Notes: a model not told the origin generated them from the letters alone. 64,000 nt of DNA from Streptomyces sp. Ru71 (GCF_002920535.1 NZ_PQSS01000010.1:86893-150892); one strand, 5' to 3'. Shown: positions 37,251 through 46,190, counted from the first letter of the stretch. Numbers and translations are program-made.

Positions 37251-37946
37251 TCATGCGCGCCAGTCGAGCGGGACCTGACGGTCGCGGTCCCAGGGGACCT
37301 CCCAGCCGGAGTAGTGCAGCAGACGGTCGATCACGCCGGCGGTGAAGCCCCACACCAGAGCGGATTCGACCAGGAATGCCGGGCCTCGGTGGCCCCTGGG
37401 GTGGAGGGCGGTGGCGCGGTTGGCGGGGTCCGTGAGATCCGCCACGGGGACGGTGAAGACACGCGCGGTCTCGGCCGGGTCCACCACGCCGACCGGGCTC
37501 GGCTCGCGCCACCAGCCCAGCACCGGTGTCACCACGAAGCCGCTGACCGGGATGTACAGCTTGGGCAGCACCCCGAAGAGCTGCACCCCGGCCGGGTCCA
37601 GCCCGGTCTCCTCCTCCGCCTCGCGCAGCGCGGCCCGCAGCGGGCCGTCCCCGGTGGGGTCGCCGTCCTCGGGGTCGAGGGCGCCGCCCGGGAAGGACGG
37701 CTGCCCGGCATGCGATCTGAGCGACCCGGCGCGCTCCATCAGCAGCAGCTCGGGACCGCGCTCGCCCTCGCCGAAGAGGATCAGGACGGCCGACTGACGG
37801 CCCCCGCCGTCCTCGGGCGGCAGGAAGCTGCTGAGCTGCAGCGGCCGGACCGTCTCGGCGGCCCGGACCACCGGGTCCAGCCAGTCCGGCAGCCCGTCCT
37901 TGCTCAGCGTCACCGGGCCGCCCTGTGTGTTGCTCGCTCGCGTCAT
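37251..37946 (-). CDS. NUDIX hydrolase, CoA-pyrophosphatase type
   Basis: A 231-residue NUDIX enzyme. The box G-x5-E-x7-REUxEExGU is seen as GGALDPEDGD...LREAEEETGL, and the preceding LRSHAGQPSFPGGAL segment is typical of CoA diphosphatases (NudL/CoAse). It probably cleaves CoA or acyl-CoA to phosphopantetheine and ADP. The ATG at 37946 is preceded by GGGGGTGG. It lies between nth and marP on the same strand. Confidence 0.87.
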   Translation of the reverse strand: MTRASNTQGGPVTLSKDGLPDWLDPVVRAAETVRPLQLSSFLPPEDGGGRQSAVLILFGEGERGPELLLMERAGSLRSHAGQPSFPGGALDPEDGDPTGDGPLRAALREAEEETGLDPAGVQLFGVLPKLYIPVSGFVVTPVLGWWREPSPVGVVDPAETARVFTVPVADLTDPANRATALHPRGHRGPAFLVESALVWGFTAGVIDRLLHYSGWEVPWDRDRQVPLDWRA

Positions 37947-38020
37947 CGCCACCCCCGTCGTCCTGCCCAGTCCAACGACCGGCGACACCGAGATCGTTCC
38001 GTCATCGGGCGCCCTCCGCC

Positions 38021-39280
38021 TCACCCGGCCCCCAGCGGCGGCGCCGGCTTCCCGCCCGCGTCCAGGTAGGCCTGGGGCGGGCTGAGCCGCTGGCCGGGGA
38101 AGCCGCCCTTCTCGTACTTCAGCAGCTTCTTCGCCTTCTCCGGGTCGGTCTCGCCCTCGCCGTACGCCGGGCACAGCTCGGCGATGGGGCAGGCGCCGCA
38201 GGCGGGCTTGCGGGCGTGGCAGATGCGGCGGCCGTGCCAGATCACGTGGTGCGACAGGTCCGTCCAGTCGCTCTTCGGGAACAGCGCGCCGACCGCGGCC
38301 TCGATCTTGTCCGGGTCGGTCTCGTCGGTCCACTTCCAGCGCCGCACCAGCCGCTGGAAGTGCGTGTCCACGGTGATGCCCGGACGGCCGAAGGCGTTCC
38401 CCAGCACGACGAACGCCGTCTTGCGCCCGACGCCGGGGAGTTTGACGAGGTCCTCCAGCCGGCCGGGCACCTCGCCGCCGAACTCCTCGGTCAGCGCCCT
38501 CGACAGCCCTATCACCGACCTGGTCTTGGCCCGGAAGAAACCGCAGGGACGCAGGATCTCCTCGACCTCCTCGGGGTTGGCCGCGGCGAGGTCCTCGGGG
38601 GTGGGGTACTTGGCGAACAGCGCCGGGGTCGTCTGATTGACCCTCAGATCGGTGGTCTGGGCGGACAGCACGGTCGCCACCAGGAGCTGGAAGGGGTTGG
38701 TGAAGTCCAGCTCGGGGTGCGCGTAGGGGTAGACCTCGGCGAGCTCGCGGTTGATCCGGCGGGCACGGCGGACGAGGGCGGTGCGGGACTCACCCGAGGG
38801 GGCCTTCTCCGTGATCGTCTGCGCCGGGGGCACGCCCTTGACGGCGGCGGTGGCCTTCTTGGGGGCGACGACGGCCTTCTTCAGGGCGGGTGCCTTCTTG
38901 ACGGCGGTCTTCTTGACGGGAGGCTTCTTTGCGGCGGTCTTGGCGGGGGCCTTCTTCGCGGCGGCCTTCTTCGCCGTCGTCGTCTTCTTCGCGGTCGTCT
39001 TCTTCGCCGCCGGGGCCTTCTCGGCGGGCGCCTTCTTCGCGGTGGCCTTCTTGGCCGTCGTCGTCTTCTTGGCCGTCTTCTTCGCCGTCGTCGCCGCCTT
39101 CTTCGCCGTCGCCGTCTTCTTCACACCCCTCTTGGGGGCCGCCTTCTCCCCAGCCGCCCCGTGTGTGGCGTTTGTCGCATTTTCACCACCGCCCGAGCCC
39201 TGTTCGCCCACAGCGGAATCCCGACGTACAACCACCCGCCCAGCCCCCTTGGCCTGTGCTCTCACCGGCGATTTGGACAC
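38021..39280 (-). CDS. nth: Endonuclease III with histone-H1-like N-terminal extension
   Basis: A 419-residue protein. The C-terminal 250 residues are a standard base-excision glycosylase/AP lyase: LSAQTTD, the helix-hairpin-helix LPGVGRKTA with the catalytic Lys near 285, VDTH with the catalytic Asp near 305, and a 4Fe-4S cluster C-x6-C-x2-C-x5-C near 355-371. The first 165 residues are an extension made mostly of K-K-x-A/T repeats. Its codons are strongly GC3-biased, so it is probably translated. The start is GTG 39280, with TAGGCT 6 nt upstream (leaderless). Confidence 0.9.
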   Translation of the reverse strand: MSKSPVRAQAKGAGRVVVRRDSAVGEQGSGGGENATNATHGAAGEKAAPKRGVKKTATAKKAATTAKKTAKKTTTAKKATAKKAPAEKAPAAKKTTAKKTTTAKKAAAKKAPAKTAAKKPPVKKTAVKKAPALKKAVVAPKKATAAVKGVPPAQTITEKAPSGESRTALVRRARRINRELAEVYPYAHPELDFTNPFQLLVATVLSAQTTDLRVNQTTPALFAKYPTPEDLAAANPEEVEEILRPCGFFRAKTRSVIGLSRALTEEFGGEVPGRLEDLVKLPGVGRKTAFVVLGNAFGRPGITVDTHFQRLVRRWKWTDETDPDKIEAAVGALFPKSDWTDLSHHVIWHGRRICHARKPACGACPIAELCPAYGEGETDPEKAKKLLKYEKGGFPGQRLSPPQAYLDAGGKPAPPLGAG

Positions 39281-39382
39281 CCGGCCAGCCTAAAGCCCGG
39301 CACCGACATCCGCCCCGGACCGCGAAGATCGGCGCCCAATTGGCCCCCTGCCGCGTACCCCGGGACAGGTGTGCGGCATCCT

Positions 39383-39396
39383 TGTGACAGATCACA
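39383..39396. promoter_or_regulatory. Crp-like dyad upstream of crp
   Basis: TGTGA-CAGA-TCACA is a perfect dyad about 90 bp before the crp start, in the nth-crp intergenic region. It matches the half-sites of CRP-family proteins, though the spacer is 4 bp instead of the 6 bp of E. coli. Autoregulation, or control of nth, is plausible. Confidence 0.5.
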
Positions 39397-39487
39397 CTGT
39401 TTGGACCGTCCGGCAAAATGGGCACCACGGACCCCTGGTACACCGGGGGAACAAGATCCCCTGAGCAGGTCGAATAGGAGAGAACTC

Positions 39488-40162
39488 GTGGACGACGTTC
39501 TGCGGCGCAACCCGCTCTTCGCGGCGCTCGACGACGAGCAGGCCGCGGAGCTCCGCGCCTCCATGACGGAGGTGACCCTCGCACGCGGCGACTCCCTGTT
39601 CCACGAGGGTGACCCCGGTGACCGGCTGTATGTCGTCACCGAGGGCAAGGTGAAGCTGCACCGCACCTCCCCCGACGGGCGCGAGAACATGCTCGCGGTG
39701 GTCGGCCCCGGAGAGCTGATCGGTGAGCTGTCCCTCTTCGACCCGGGCCCCCGCACCGCGACGGCGACCGCGCTGACCGAGGTCAAGCTGCTGGGCCTGG
39801 GCCACGGCGACCTCCAGCCCTGGCTGAACGCCCGCCCCGAGGTGGCCTCCGCGCTGCTGCGCGCCGTCGCCCGTCGCCTGCGCAAGACCAACGACGCCAT
39901 GTCGGACCTGGTCTTCTCGGACGTGCCCGGCCGTGTCGCGCGTGCCCTGCTGGACCTGTCCCGCCGCTTCGGCGTGCAGTCGGAGGAGGGCATCCACGTC
40001 GTCCACGACCTCACACAGGAGGAGCTGGCGCAGCTCGTCGGCGCGTCCCGCGAGACGGTGAACAAGGCGCTCGCCGACTTCGCCCAGCGCGGCTGGCTGC
40101 GTCTGGAGGCGCGTGCCGTGATCCTGCTGGACGTGGAGCGCCTCGCGAAGCGCTCGCGCTGA
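39488..40162 (+). CDS. crp: cAMP receptor protein Crp
   Basis: A 224-residue CRP/FNR-family regulator, the usual length for Streptomyces Crp. The cyclic-nucleotide fold is at about 10-120 (GDSLFHEGDPGDRLYVVTEG; GELIGELSLFDPGPRTATA is the phosphate cassette). The winged helix-turn-helix is at about 165-205 (TQEELAQLVGASRETVNKAL). GTG 39488 has AGGAGAG upstream. Crp controls germination, growth and antibiotic production. A CRP-type dyad lies in its own upstream region. Confidence 0.97.
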   Translation: MDDVLRRNPLFAALDDEQAAELRASMTEVTLARGDSLFHEGDPGDRLYVVTEGKVKLHRTSPDGRENMLAVVGPGELIGELSLFDPGPRTATATALTEVKLLGLGHGDLQPWLNARPEVASALLRAVARRLRKTNDAMSDLVFSDVPGRVARALLDLSRRFGVQSEEGIHVVHDLTQEELAQLVGASRETVNKALADFAQRGWLRLEARAVILLDVERLAKRSR

Positions 40163-40304
40163 CACCGGGGCGGCCCGGCGACCGCACTCACGCCGACGCC
40201 GGGACGGCCCCGGGCGAAAGCGGCTGCCCGCGCCGAAGCCCGGCAGCCCGGCGCCCGACGAAAAAGCGGCTGCTCGCGCGCTCGCCGGCAGGCAGAGTGC
40301 GCGC

Positions 40305-41117
40305 ATGGCCGACATCGCCGTGCGTCCCGGACTGGACGCCCAGGGCTTCCTGACCCGCGAGGGTTCCCTCACGCGCGTGCAGCGCCCGTTCCGCCCGGTC
40401 GTGGCGGCCGCCCGCGAGCGGCTGCCCGCCCTGTTCGGGAGGCGGCTGCACGGCGCGTACGTCTACGGGTCGATCCCGCGCGGCACCGCGCGCGTGGGCC
40501 GCAGCGACCTGGACCTGTTCGTCGTGCTGCGGGACGAGCCGACCGACGCGGACCGGGACGCCGTAGGGGTCCTCGGCGAGGTGCTGGACGAGCGGTTCGA
40601 GCAGATCGACGGCGTCGGCACGCTGCTGTACGGCCGGGAGCGGCTGCTGAGCGAGGCCGAACGTTACGACCTCGCCTGGTTCGTGGCCTGTCTGTGCACC
40701 CCGCTGACCGGCGACGACCTCGCCGTGCACCTGCCCCGCTACCGGCCCGACTCCCGGCTCGCCCGGGAGACCAACGGCGACCTCGCCGCCCTGCTGCCGG
40801 GCTGGCGGGAGCGCATCGCCGGCGCCGGGGAGGCCGAGCGCCTGCGGTGCGTGCGCTTCATGTCCCGCCACCTGGTCCGCACGGCGTTCACCCTGGTGAT
40901 GCCCCGCTGGCAGGGCTGGACCAGCGACCTGCACGAGATGGCCGAGGCGTTCGCGGGCTACTACCCCCAGCGCGCCGGGCAGCTGCGCACGGCCGCCCGG
41001 TACGGCTACGGCCCCGTGGCCGACCCGGCCGTGCTGCGGGCGTACGTCGACGACCTCGGCCCCTGGCTGGCGCACGAGTACACGCGCGTGCACGGCACGA
41101 AGGGCACGCGCGCGTAG
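40305..41117 (+). CDS. Nucleotidyltransferase-fold protein
   Basis: A 270-residue protein. The N-terminal pol-beta motif is clear: GSIPRGTARVGRSDLDLFVV, that is G-S-x10-D-x-D, near residues 51-70. The remainder is helical, similar to proteins that add nucleotides to small molecules or RNA. The substrate cannot be determined. It stands alone between crp and a convergent MBL gene. The stop codon lies inside a 14-bp tandem duplication. Confidence 0.8.
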   Translation: MADIAVRPGLDAQGFLTREGSLTRVQRPFRPVVAAARERLPALFGRRLHGAYVYGSIPRGTARVGRSDLDLFVVLRDEPTDADRDAVGVLGEVLDERFEQIDGVGTLLYGRERLLSEAERYDLAWFVACLCTPLTGDDLAVHLPRYRPDSRLARETNGDLAALLPGWRERIAGAGEAERLRCVRFMSRHLVRTAFTLVMPRWQGWTSDLHEMAEAFAGYYPQRAGQLRTAARYGYGPVADPAVLRAYVDDLGPWLAHEYTRVHGTKGTRA

Positions 41118-41140
41118 GTCCGCGCGCGTAGGTCCGCGCG
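41107..41140 (+). repeat. 14-bp tandem duplication containing the stop codon
   Basis: CGCGCGCGTAGGTC occurs exactly twice (41107-41120, 41121-41134) plus a 6-bp remnant. The TAG of the first copy ends the nucleotidyltransferase gene. Confidence 0.85.
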
Positions 41141-41145
41141 CCGGA

Positions 41146-41976
41146 CTAGATCAGCCCGTGCTCGCTCAGGTAGTCCAGCTGGGCCCGTACCGACAGCTCC
41201 GCCGCCGGCCACAGGGAGCGGTCGACGTCGGCGTACACGTGCGCGACGACCTCGGCGGGCGTGCGGTAGCCGTCCTCGACGGCCGTCTCGACCTGGGCGA
41301 GGCGGTGGGCGCGGTGGGCGAGGTAGTACTCGACGGCGCCCTGGGCGTCCTCCAGGACGGGCCCGTGACCCGGCAGGACCGTGTGCACGCCGTCGTCGAC
41401 GGTCAGCGAGCGCAGCCGGCGCAGCGAGTCCAGGTAGTCGCCGAGGCGGCCGTCCGGGTGCGCCACGACCGTCGTACCGCGGCCGAGGATCGTGTCGCCG
41501 GTGAGGACCGCCCGGTCGGCAGGGAGGTGGAAGCACAGGGAGTCCGCGGTGTGCCCGGGGGTGGGCACGACCCGCAGCTCCAGGCCGCCGACCGTGATCA
41601 CGTTCCCGGCGGACAGGCCCTCGTCGCCCAGGCGCAGCGCCGGGTCGAGGGCACGCACGCGCGTGCCGGTGATCTCGGCGAACCGGGCGGCGCCCTCGGC
41701 GTGGTCCGGGTGGCCGTGCGTGAGCAGGGTGAGGGCGACGCGCTTGCCGGCCCGCTCGGCGGTGTCGACGACGGCCCGCAGGTGGCCCTCGTGCAGCGGG
41801 CCGGGGTCGATCACGACGGCCAGGTCGGAGTCCGGCTCGGAGACGATCCAGGTGTTGGTGCCGTCCAGGGTCATCGCGGAGGCGTTGGGCGCGAGGACGT
41901 TGACCGCGCGCTCGGTCGCCGGCCCGGTGCGGACCGCGCCGCGCGGCTGGCCGGGGAGGGTACTGGCGTCGGTCAT
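41146..41976 (-). CDS. MBL-fold metallo-hydrolase
   Basis: A 276-residue metallo-beta-lactamase-fold enzyme. The metal motif THGHPDHAEG (H-x-H-x-D-H) is near residue 87, with a second His in TPGHTADS, Asp in LTGDTILG and His in LPGHGP. It resembles the glyoxalase II/LACTB2-like hydrolases. ATG 41976 has GGAG 8 nt upstream and follows the NUDIX stop by 2 nt, so the two are coupled. Confidence 0.88.
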   Translation of the reverse strand: MTDASTLPGQPRGAVRTGPATERAVNVLAPNASAMTLDGTNTWIVSEPDSDLAVVIDPGPLHEGHLRAVVDTAERAGKRVALTLLTHGHPDHAEGAARFAEITGTRVRALDPALRLGDEGLSAGNVITVGGLELRVVPTPGHTADSLCFHLPADRAVLTGDTILGRGTTVVAHPDGRLGDYLDSLRRLRSLTVDDGVHTVLPGHGPVLEDAQGAVEYYLAHRAHRLAQVETAVEDGYRTPAEVVAHVYADVDRSLWPAAELSVRAQLDYLSEHGLI

Positions 41977-41978
41977 GC

Positions 41979-42854
41979 TCAGGCTCCAGCGGTCGGAGTC
42001 GTCGGGATGTGCTTGGTGAACTCGTCGTGCCCCGGCCAGGTCAGCACCACCTCGCCGTCCTCCAGCCGGGCCTTCGCCAGCACCGGCGTCATGTCGCGGG
42101 CGGGCGCGGCGGCCAGTGCCTCGGCCGCGGTGGCGTACGGCGTGAGCTGGCGCAGCGTGGCGATGGTGGGCGGCATCATCAGCAGCTCGCCCTTGTCGTA
42201 GCCGGCGGCCGCGTCGGCCGGGCGGATCCACACCGTGCGGTCGGCCTCCGTGGAGGCGTTGCGGGTGCGCTGGCCGGCGGGCAGGGCGGCGACGAAGAAC
42301 CAGGTGTCGTAGCGTCGCTGTTCGAACGCGGGGGTGATCCAGCGGGTCCAGGCGCCCAGCAGGTCGGAGCGCAGGACGAGGCCCCGGCGGTCCAGGAACT
42401 CGGCGAACGACAGCTCACGGGCCACCAGGGCGGCACGGTCGGCCTCCCAGTCGTCGCCCGTGGTGTCACCGACGACCGTCTCGGGCGTCGGCCCGGCGAG
42501 CAGGACGCCGGCCTCCTCGTACGTCTCGCGGACGGCGGCGCACACGACCGCCTGGGCCGCCGCCTCGTCGTCCACGCCGAGCCGATCGGCCCACCACGCG
42601 CGCGTGGGGCCCGCCCAGCGGACCAGGGAGTCGTCGTCGCGCGGGTCGACGCCCCCGCCCGGGTAGGCGTACGCGCCCCCGGCGAAGGCCATGGAGGCGC
42701 GTCTGCGCAGCATGTGGACGGCCGGGCCGCCGTCGGCGTCCCTCAGCAGCATGACGGTCGCCGCGCGCTTGGGCGCGACCGGAGTGAGGGTGCCGTCCGC
42801 GAGAGCGCGGATGCGGTCCGGCCAGTCCGGGGGAAACCACTGCCCATTCGCCAT
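41979..42854 (-). CDS. NUDIX hydrolase family protein
   Basis: A 291-residue protein of the long NUDIX group (NUDT19-like). The G-x5-E box is visible as FAGGAYAYPGGGVD... with AAVRETYEEAGVLL, separated by an insert as in peroxisomal CoA diphosphatases. TAGCCT lies 6 nt before the ATG, suggesting a leaderless message. It is coupled to the downstream MBL gene. Confidence 0.82.
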   Translation of the reverse strand: MANGQWFPPDWPDRIRALADGTLTPVAPKRAATVMLLRDADGGPAVHMLRRRASMAFAGGAYAYPGGGVDPRDDDSLVRWAGPTRAWWADRLGVDDEAAAQAVVCAAVRETYEEAGVLLAGPTPETVVGDTTGDDWEADRAALVARELSFAEFLDRRGLVLRSDLLGAWTRWITPAFEQRRYDTWFFVAALPAGQRTRNASTEADRTVWIRPADAAAGYDKGELLMMPPTIATLRQLTPYATAAEALAAAPARDMTPVLAKARLEDGEVVLTWPGHDEFTKHIPTTPTAGA

Positions 42855-42910
42855 GGGCGGAGGCTATCCCGTGGTGAGCGAATGTTCGAGAGGCGATCGG
42901 GTGGGCCGGC

Positions 42911-43375
42911 TCAGGGGGCCAGCTCGACCTGGATCTCGACCTCGACCGGCGCGTCCAGGGGCAGCACCGCCACGCCGACCGCGCTGCGCGCGTGCACGCC
43001 CTTGTCGCCGAGGACCTGGCCGAGCAGCTCGCTCGCGCCGTTGACGACGCCGGGCTGGCCGGTGAAGTCGGACGCCGAGGCGACGAAGCCGACGACCTTC
43101 ACCACGCGCGCGATGCGGTCCAGGTCGCCCACGACCGACTTCACGGCGGCCAGGGCGTTGAGCGCACACGTGCGTGCCAGGTCCTTGGCCTCCTCGGGGG
43201 TGACCTCGGCGCCGACCTTGCCGGTGACGGGCAGCTTGCCCTCGACCATCGGCAGCTGGCCCGCGGTGTACACATACGGCCCGGACTGCACGGCCGGCTG
43301 GTAGGAGGCGAGCGGCGGCACGACCTCCGGCAGGGTCAGACCGAGCTCGGCCAGCTTCGCTTCGACGGCGCTCAT
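42911..43375 (-). CDS. ridA: RidA-family enamine/imine deaminase
   Basis: A 154-residue member of the YjgF/YER057c/UK114 family, which hydrolyses reactive enamines. Typical segments are YVYTAGQLPM near residue 35, the ALAAVKSVVGDLDRIARVVKVVGFV helix-strand, and the C-terminal VEIQVELAP. In the last part the usual active-site Arg is at HARSAVGVAVLP (residues 128-139). Its ATG overlaps the stop of the DUF4177 gene by 4 nt. Confidence 0.88.
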   Translation of the reverse strand: MSAVEAKLAELGLTLPEVVPPLASYQPAVQSGPYVYTAGQLPMVEGKLPVTGKVGAEVTPEEAKDLARTCALNALAAVKSVVGDLDRIARVVKVVGFVASASDFTGQPGVVNGASELLGQVLGDKGVHARSAVGVAVLPLDAPVEVEIQVELAP

Positions 43376-43533
43376 GCCTGCTTCTCCCGCTTCAGGTAGG
43401 CCACCAGCTGCTCGGGGTTGTTCGGGCCGGGCACGACCTGGACGAGCTCCCAGCCGTCCTCGCCCCAGGTGTCCAGAATCTGCTTCGTGGCATGGACGAG
43501 CAGCGGCACGGTTGCGTATTCCCACTTGGTCAT
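43372..43533 (-). CDS. DUF4177-type small protein
   Basis: A 53-residue protein beginning MTKWEYATVPLL, with the conserved W-G-E-x-G-W-E-L-V-Q-V pattern of DUF4177. Its stop overlaps the ridA start by 4 nt, so the two are translated together. TACAGT lies 7 nt before the ATG with no Shine-Dalgarno (leaderless). The function of the family is unknown. Confidence 0.85.
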   Translation of the reverse strand: MTKWEYATVPLLVHATKQILDTWGEDGWELVQVVPGPNNPEQLVAYLKREKQA

Positions 43534-43587
43534 GGGGGCGACTGTAGCCGCTGTCCACGGCCGGGCTGTCGGCCGACCGGGACGGTG

Positions 43588-43596
43588 TTGTCCACA
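43588..43596 (+). promoter_or_regulatory. Perfect DnaA box (TTGTCCACA) between divergent genes
   Basis: An exact copy of the Streptomyces DnaA box lies in the 106-bp gap between the DUF4177 gene and the ArsA-like ATPase genes, about 44 bp before the ATPase start. Confidence 0.45.
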
Positions 43597-43639
43597 GGCT
43601 GCCGCTTGAGTGAGGCACGGACTGGTTACGCTCGAAGAC

Positions 43640-44617
43640 GTGAGCAGGCTCCAGGTCGTCAGCGGCAAGGGCGGGACCGGAAAGACGACGGTCGCCGCCG
43701 CCCTCGCGCTGGCCCTCGCGACGGAGGGGAAGCGGACGCTTCTCGTCGAGGTCGAGGGCCGGCAGGGCATCGCGCAGCTCTTCGAGACGGAGGCGTTGCC
43801 CTATGAGGAACGCAAGATCGCCGTCGCGCCAGGGGGCGGGGAGGTGTTCGCCCTCGCCATCGATCCCGAACTGGCGCTGCTGGACTATCTCCAGATGTTC
43901 TACAAGCTCGGCAGCGCCGGCCGGGCCCTGAAGAAGCTCGGCGCGATCGACTTCGCCACCACCATCGCGCCCGGTCTCAGGGACGTACTGCTGACCGGCA
44001 AGGCGTGCGAGGCGGTGCGCAGAAAGGACAAGTCGGGACGGTTCGTCTACGACTATGTCGTGATGGACGCGCCGCCGACCGGACGCATCACCCGGTTCCT
44101 GAACGTCAACGACGAGGTCGCCGGGCTGGCGAAGATCGGCCCGATACACAATCAGGCGCAGGCCGTGATGCGGGTGCTGAAATCGCCCGAGACGGCCGTG
44201 CACCTGGTGACGCTGCTGGAGGAGATGCCGGTCCAGGAAACCGCGGACGGCATCGCCGAGCTGCGGGCGGCACGGCTGCCGGTGGGCCGGATCATCGTGA
44301 ACATGGTGCGGCCCGAGCTGCTGGACGCCGAGGAACTGGACCTCGTACGGACCACACCGCGCACGGCGCTCGCGCAGTCGCTGTCGGCGGCCGGGCTCGG
44401 CGGGGCGCGGCGCGGCGGGCACGCCGAGCGGCTGGTGGTGCCGCTGCTGGAGCAGGCCGAGGAGTACGCCGAGCGGCACGCGCTGGAGCAGGAGCAGCGG
44501 GCCACGCTCGGCGAGCTGGGGCTGCCGCTGCACGAACTGCCGCTGCTCGCCGAGGGCATGGACCTGGCGGGCCTGTACGAACTCTCCCACGAGCTGCGGA
44601 GGCAGGGGATCGCATGA
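43640..44617 (+). CDS. ArsA/Get3-like ATPase, first of a pair
   Basis: A 325-residue P-loop ATPase beginning with VVSGKGGTGKTT and containing DAPPTGRITRFL (Switch II). It lacks the arsenite-binding Cys residues of ArsA and is of the actinobacterial type found as a two-gene pair next to wblA. GTG 43640 is chosen because TACGCT lies 7 nt before it and no Shine-Dalgarno is seen (leaderless). The stop overlaps the next start as ATGA. Such pairs could form a heterodimer; the cargo is unknown. Confidence 0.88.
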   Translation: MSRLQVVSGKGGTGKTTVAAALALALATEGKRTLLVEVEGRQGIAQLFETEALPYEERKIAVAPGGGEVFALAIDPELALLDYLQMFYKLGSAGRALKKLGAIDFATTIAPGLRDVLLTGKACEAVRRKDKSGRFVYDYVVMDAPPTGRITRFLNVNDEVAGLAKIGPIHNQAQAVMRVLKSPETAVHLVTLLEEMPVQETADGIAELRAARLPVGRIIVNMVRPELLDAEELDLVRTTPRTALAQSLSAAGLGGARRGGHAERLVVPLLEQAEEYAERHALEQEQRATLGELGLPLHELPLLAEGMDLAGLYELSHELRRQGIA

Positions 44618-46026
44618 GTCCGGACCCGACCCACGCCCCGGAGGGGGCTCGCGCCTCGGAGGGGGCCCGCGCCTCGGAAGGGTCTCGCGCCCCGGAGGGG
44701 GCCCGGGGGCTCTCCCACGCGCGCGTGCTCGACGTCGATCCGATCCTCGACGACCCGAAGACCCGCATCGTGGTGTGCTGCGGATCGGGCGGAGTCGGCA
44801 AGACGACCACCGCGGCGGCGCTCGGCCTGCGGGCCGCCGAGCGCGGGCGCAAGGTGGTCGTGCTCACCATCGACCCCGCCAAGCGGCTCGCGCAGTCCAT
44901 GGGCATCGACTCGCTCGACAACGTCCCGCGGCGGGTGAAGGGCATCGAGGACTCCGCCGGCGGCGAGCTGCACGCGATGATGCTGGACATGAAGCGCACT
45001 TTCGACGAGATCGTCGAGGCGCACGCGGACGGCGAGCGGGCCGCCGTCATCCTGAACAACCCCTTCTACCAGTCGCTCTCGGCGGGCTTCGCGGGCACGC
45101 AGGAGTACATGGCGATGGAGAAGCTGGGCCAGCTGCGGGCCCGGGACGAGTGGGACCTGATCGTGGTGGACACACCGCCGTCCCGCTCCGCGCTGGACTT
45201 CCTGGACGCGCCCAAGCGGCTGGGCTCGTTCCTGGACGGCCGGCTGATCCGGCTGCTGACGGCGCCGGCGAAGCTGGGCGGCCGGGCCGGGATGGCCTTC
45301 CTCAACGTCGGCATGTCGATGATGACGGGCACGCTCGGCAAGCTGCTCGGCGGTCAGCTGCTGAAGGACGTCCAGACGTTCGTGGCCGCGATGGACACGA
45401 CGTTCGGCGGGTTCCGCACGCGCGCCGACGCGACGTACAAGCTGCTGCAGGCGCCCGGTACGGCCTTCCTGGTGGTGGCCGCTCCGGAGCGGGACGCGCT
45501 GCGCGAGGCCGCGTACTTCGTGCAGCGGCTGGCGGCGGAGAAGATGCCGCTGGCCGGGCTGGTGCTCAACCGCGTCCACGGCAGCGGCGCGGCCCAGCTG
45601 TCGGCCGAACGGGCCCTCGCCGCCGCCGAAAATCTTGAGGAAGGCGGCATTGTGGATCAGGAGGCCGGGAAAGCTGGACTTCGTAACTCTCCCGACACGT
45701 ACGGAAGTTCAGGAACAGAACGGCCACAGGCTCCCGAGCGGCCCGATCGCCCCGAGGATCCACCCGCCTTCCGGCCCGACGAGGCTCCCCGGCCCGCCGA
45801 AGAAGGCGACCAGAACGTCGATCGGCTCACCGCCGGCCTGCTGAGGCTGCATGCCGAGCGGATGCAGCTGCTCTCCCGGGAGCAGCGCACGCGGGACCGC
45901 TTCACCGCGCTCCACCCCGAGGTCGCGGTGGCCGAAGTGGCCGCACTGCCCGGCGATGTGCACGACCTCGCGGGACTGCGGGACATCGGCGACCGGCTCG
46001 CGGCCAACCGGCCGGAACTGCCGTAG
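44614..46026 (+). CDS. ArsA/Get3-like ATPase, second of a pair
   Basis: A 470-residue partner with P-loop CGSGGVGKTTTAAALGL near residue 57 and DTPPSRSALDFLDAPKRL near 190. The N-terminal 33 residues contain four copies of an EGARAS-type hexapeptide from an 18-bp DNA repeat. Residues about 355-400 form a Pro/Glu-rich linker before a helical end. It is coupled to the first ATPase by a 4-nt overlap. The pair lies upstream of wblA on the opposite strand. Client proteins are unknown. Confidence 0.88.
   Translation: MSPDPTHAPEGARASEGARASEGSRAPEGARGLSHARVLDVDPILDDPKTRIVVCCGSGGVGKTTTAAALGLRAAERGRKVVVLTIDPAKRLAQSMGIDSLDNVPRRVKGIEDSAGGELHAMMLDMKRTFDEIVEAHADGERAAVILNNPFYQSLSAGFAGTQEYMAMEKLGQLRARDEWDLIVVDTPPSRSALDFLDAPKRLGSFLDGRLIRLLTAPAKLGGRAGMAFLNVGMSMMTGTLGKLLGGQLLKDVQTFVAAMDTTFGGFRTRADATYKLLQAPGTAFLVVAAPERDALREAAYFVQRLAAEKMPLAGLVLNRVHGSGAAQLSAERALAAAENLEEGGIVDQEAGKAGLRNSPDTYGSSGTERPQAPERPDRPEDPPAFRPDEAPRPAEEGDQNVDRLTAGLLRLHAERMQLLSREQRTRDRFTALHPEVAVAEVAALPGDVHDLAGLRDIGDRLAANRPELP
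44641..44712 (+). repeat. 18-bp coding repeat, four units
   Basis: GAGGGGGCYCGCGCCTCG is repeated from 44641 with three near copies to 44712, encoding E-G-A-R-A-S/P units in the second ArsA-like protein. Confidence 0.85.
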
Positions 46027-46035
46027 GGGCTGCCT

Positions 46036-46190
46036 CGGCGTGCCGGCGCGCTGCCTCGGCGTGCGCGGTGCTCTTGCGTGCCGCTTCGGCGTGCGCGGTG
46101 CTGTCGCGTGCCGCCTCGGCGTGCGCAGTGCTAGTTGCAGCGGCCTCGACGTGCGCAGTGCTGTCGCGTGCCGCTTCGGCGTGCGTGTGT
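46036..46190 (+). repeat. 30-bp minisatellite after the ATPase stop
   Basis: Four 30-bp units of the form CGGCGTGCGCRGTGCT-N4-CGTGCCGCYT (46057-46086, 46087-46116, 46117-46146, 46147-46176) with partial units on both sides. The array begins 10 bp after the stop of the second ArsA-like gene. On the minus strand the unit would read as a 10-residue S-T-A-H-A-E-A-A-R-x repeat, but no start or gene context supports translation. 46191-46350 shows nothing else. Confidence 0.85.

Noticed and set aside
46036..46190. 30-bp repeats as a CRISPR array
   Set aside because: Units are directly abutting without unique spacers and no cas genes are present.
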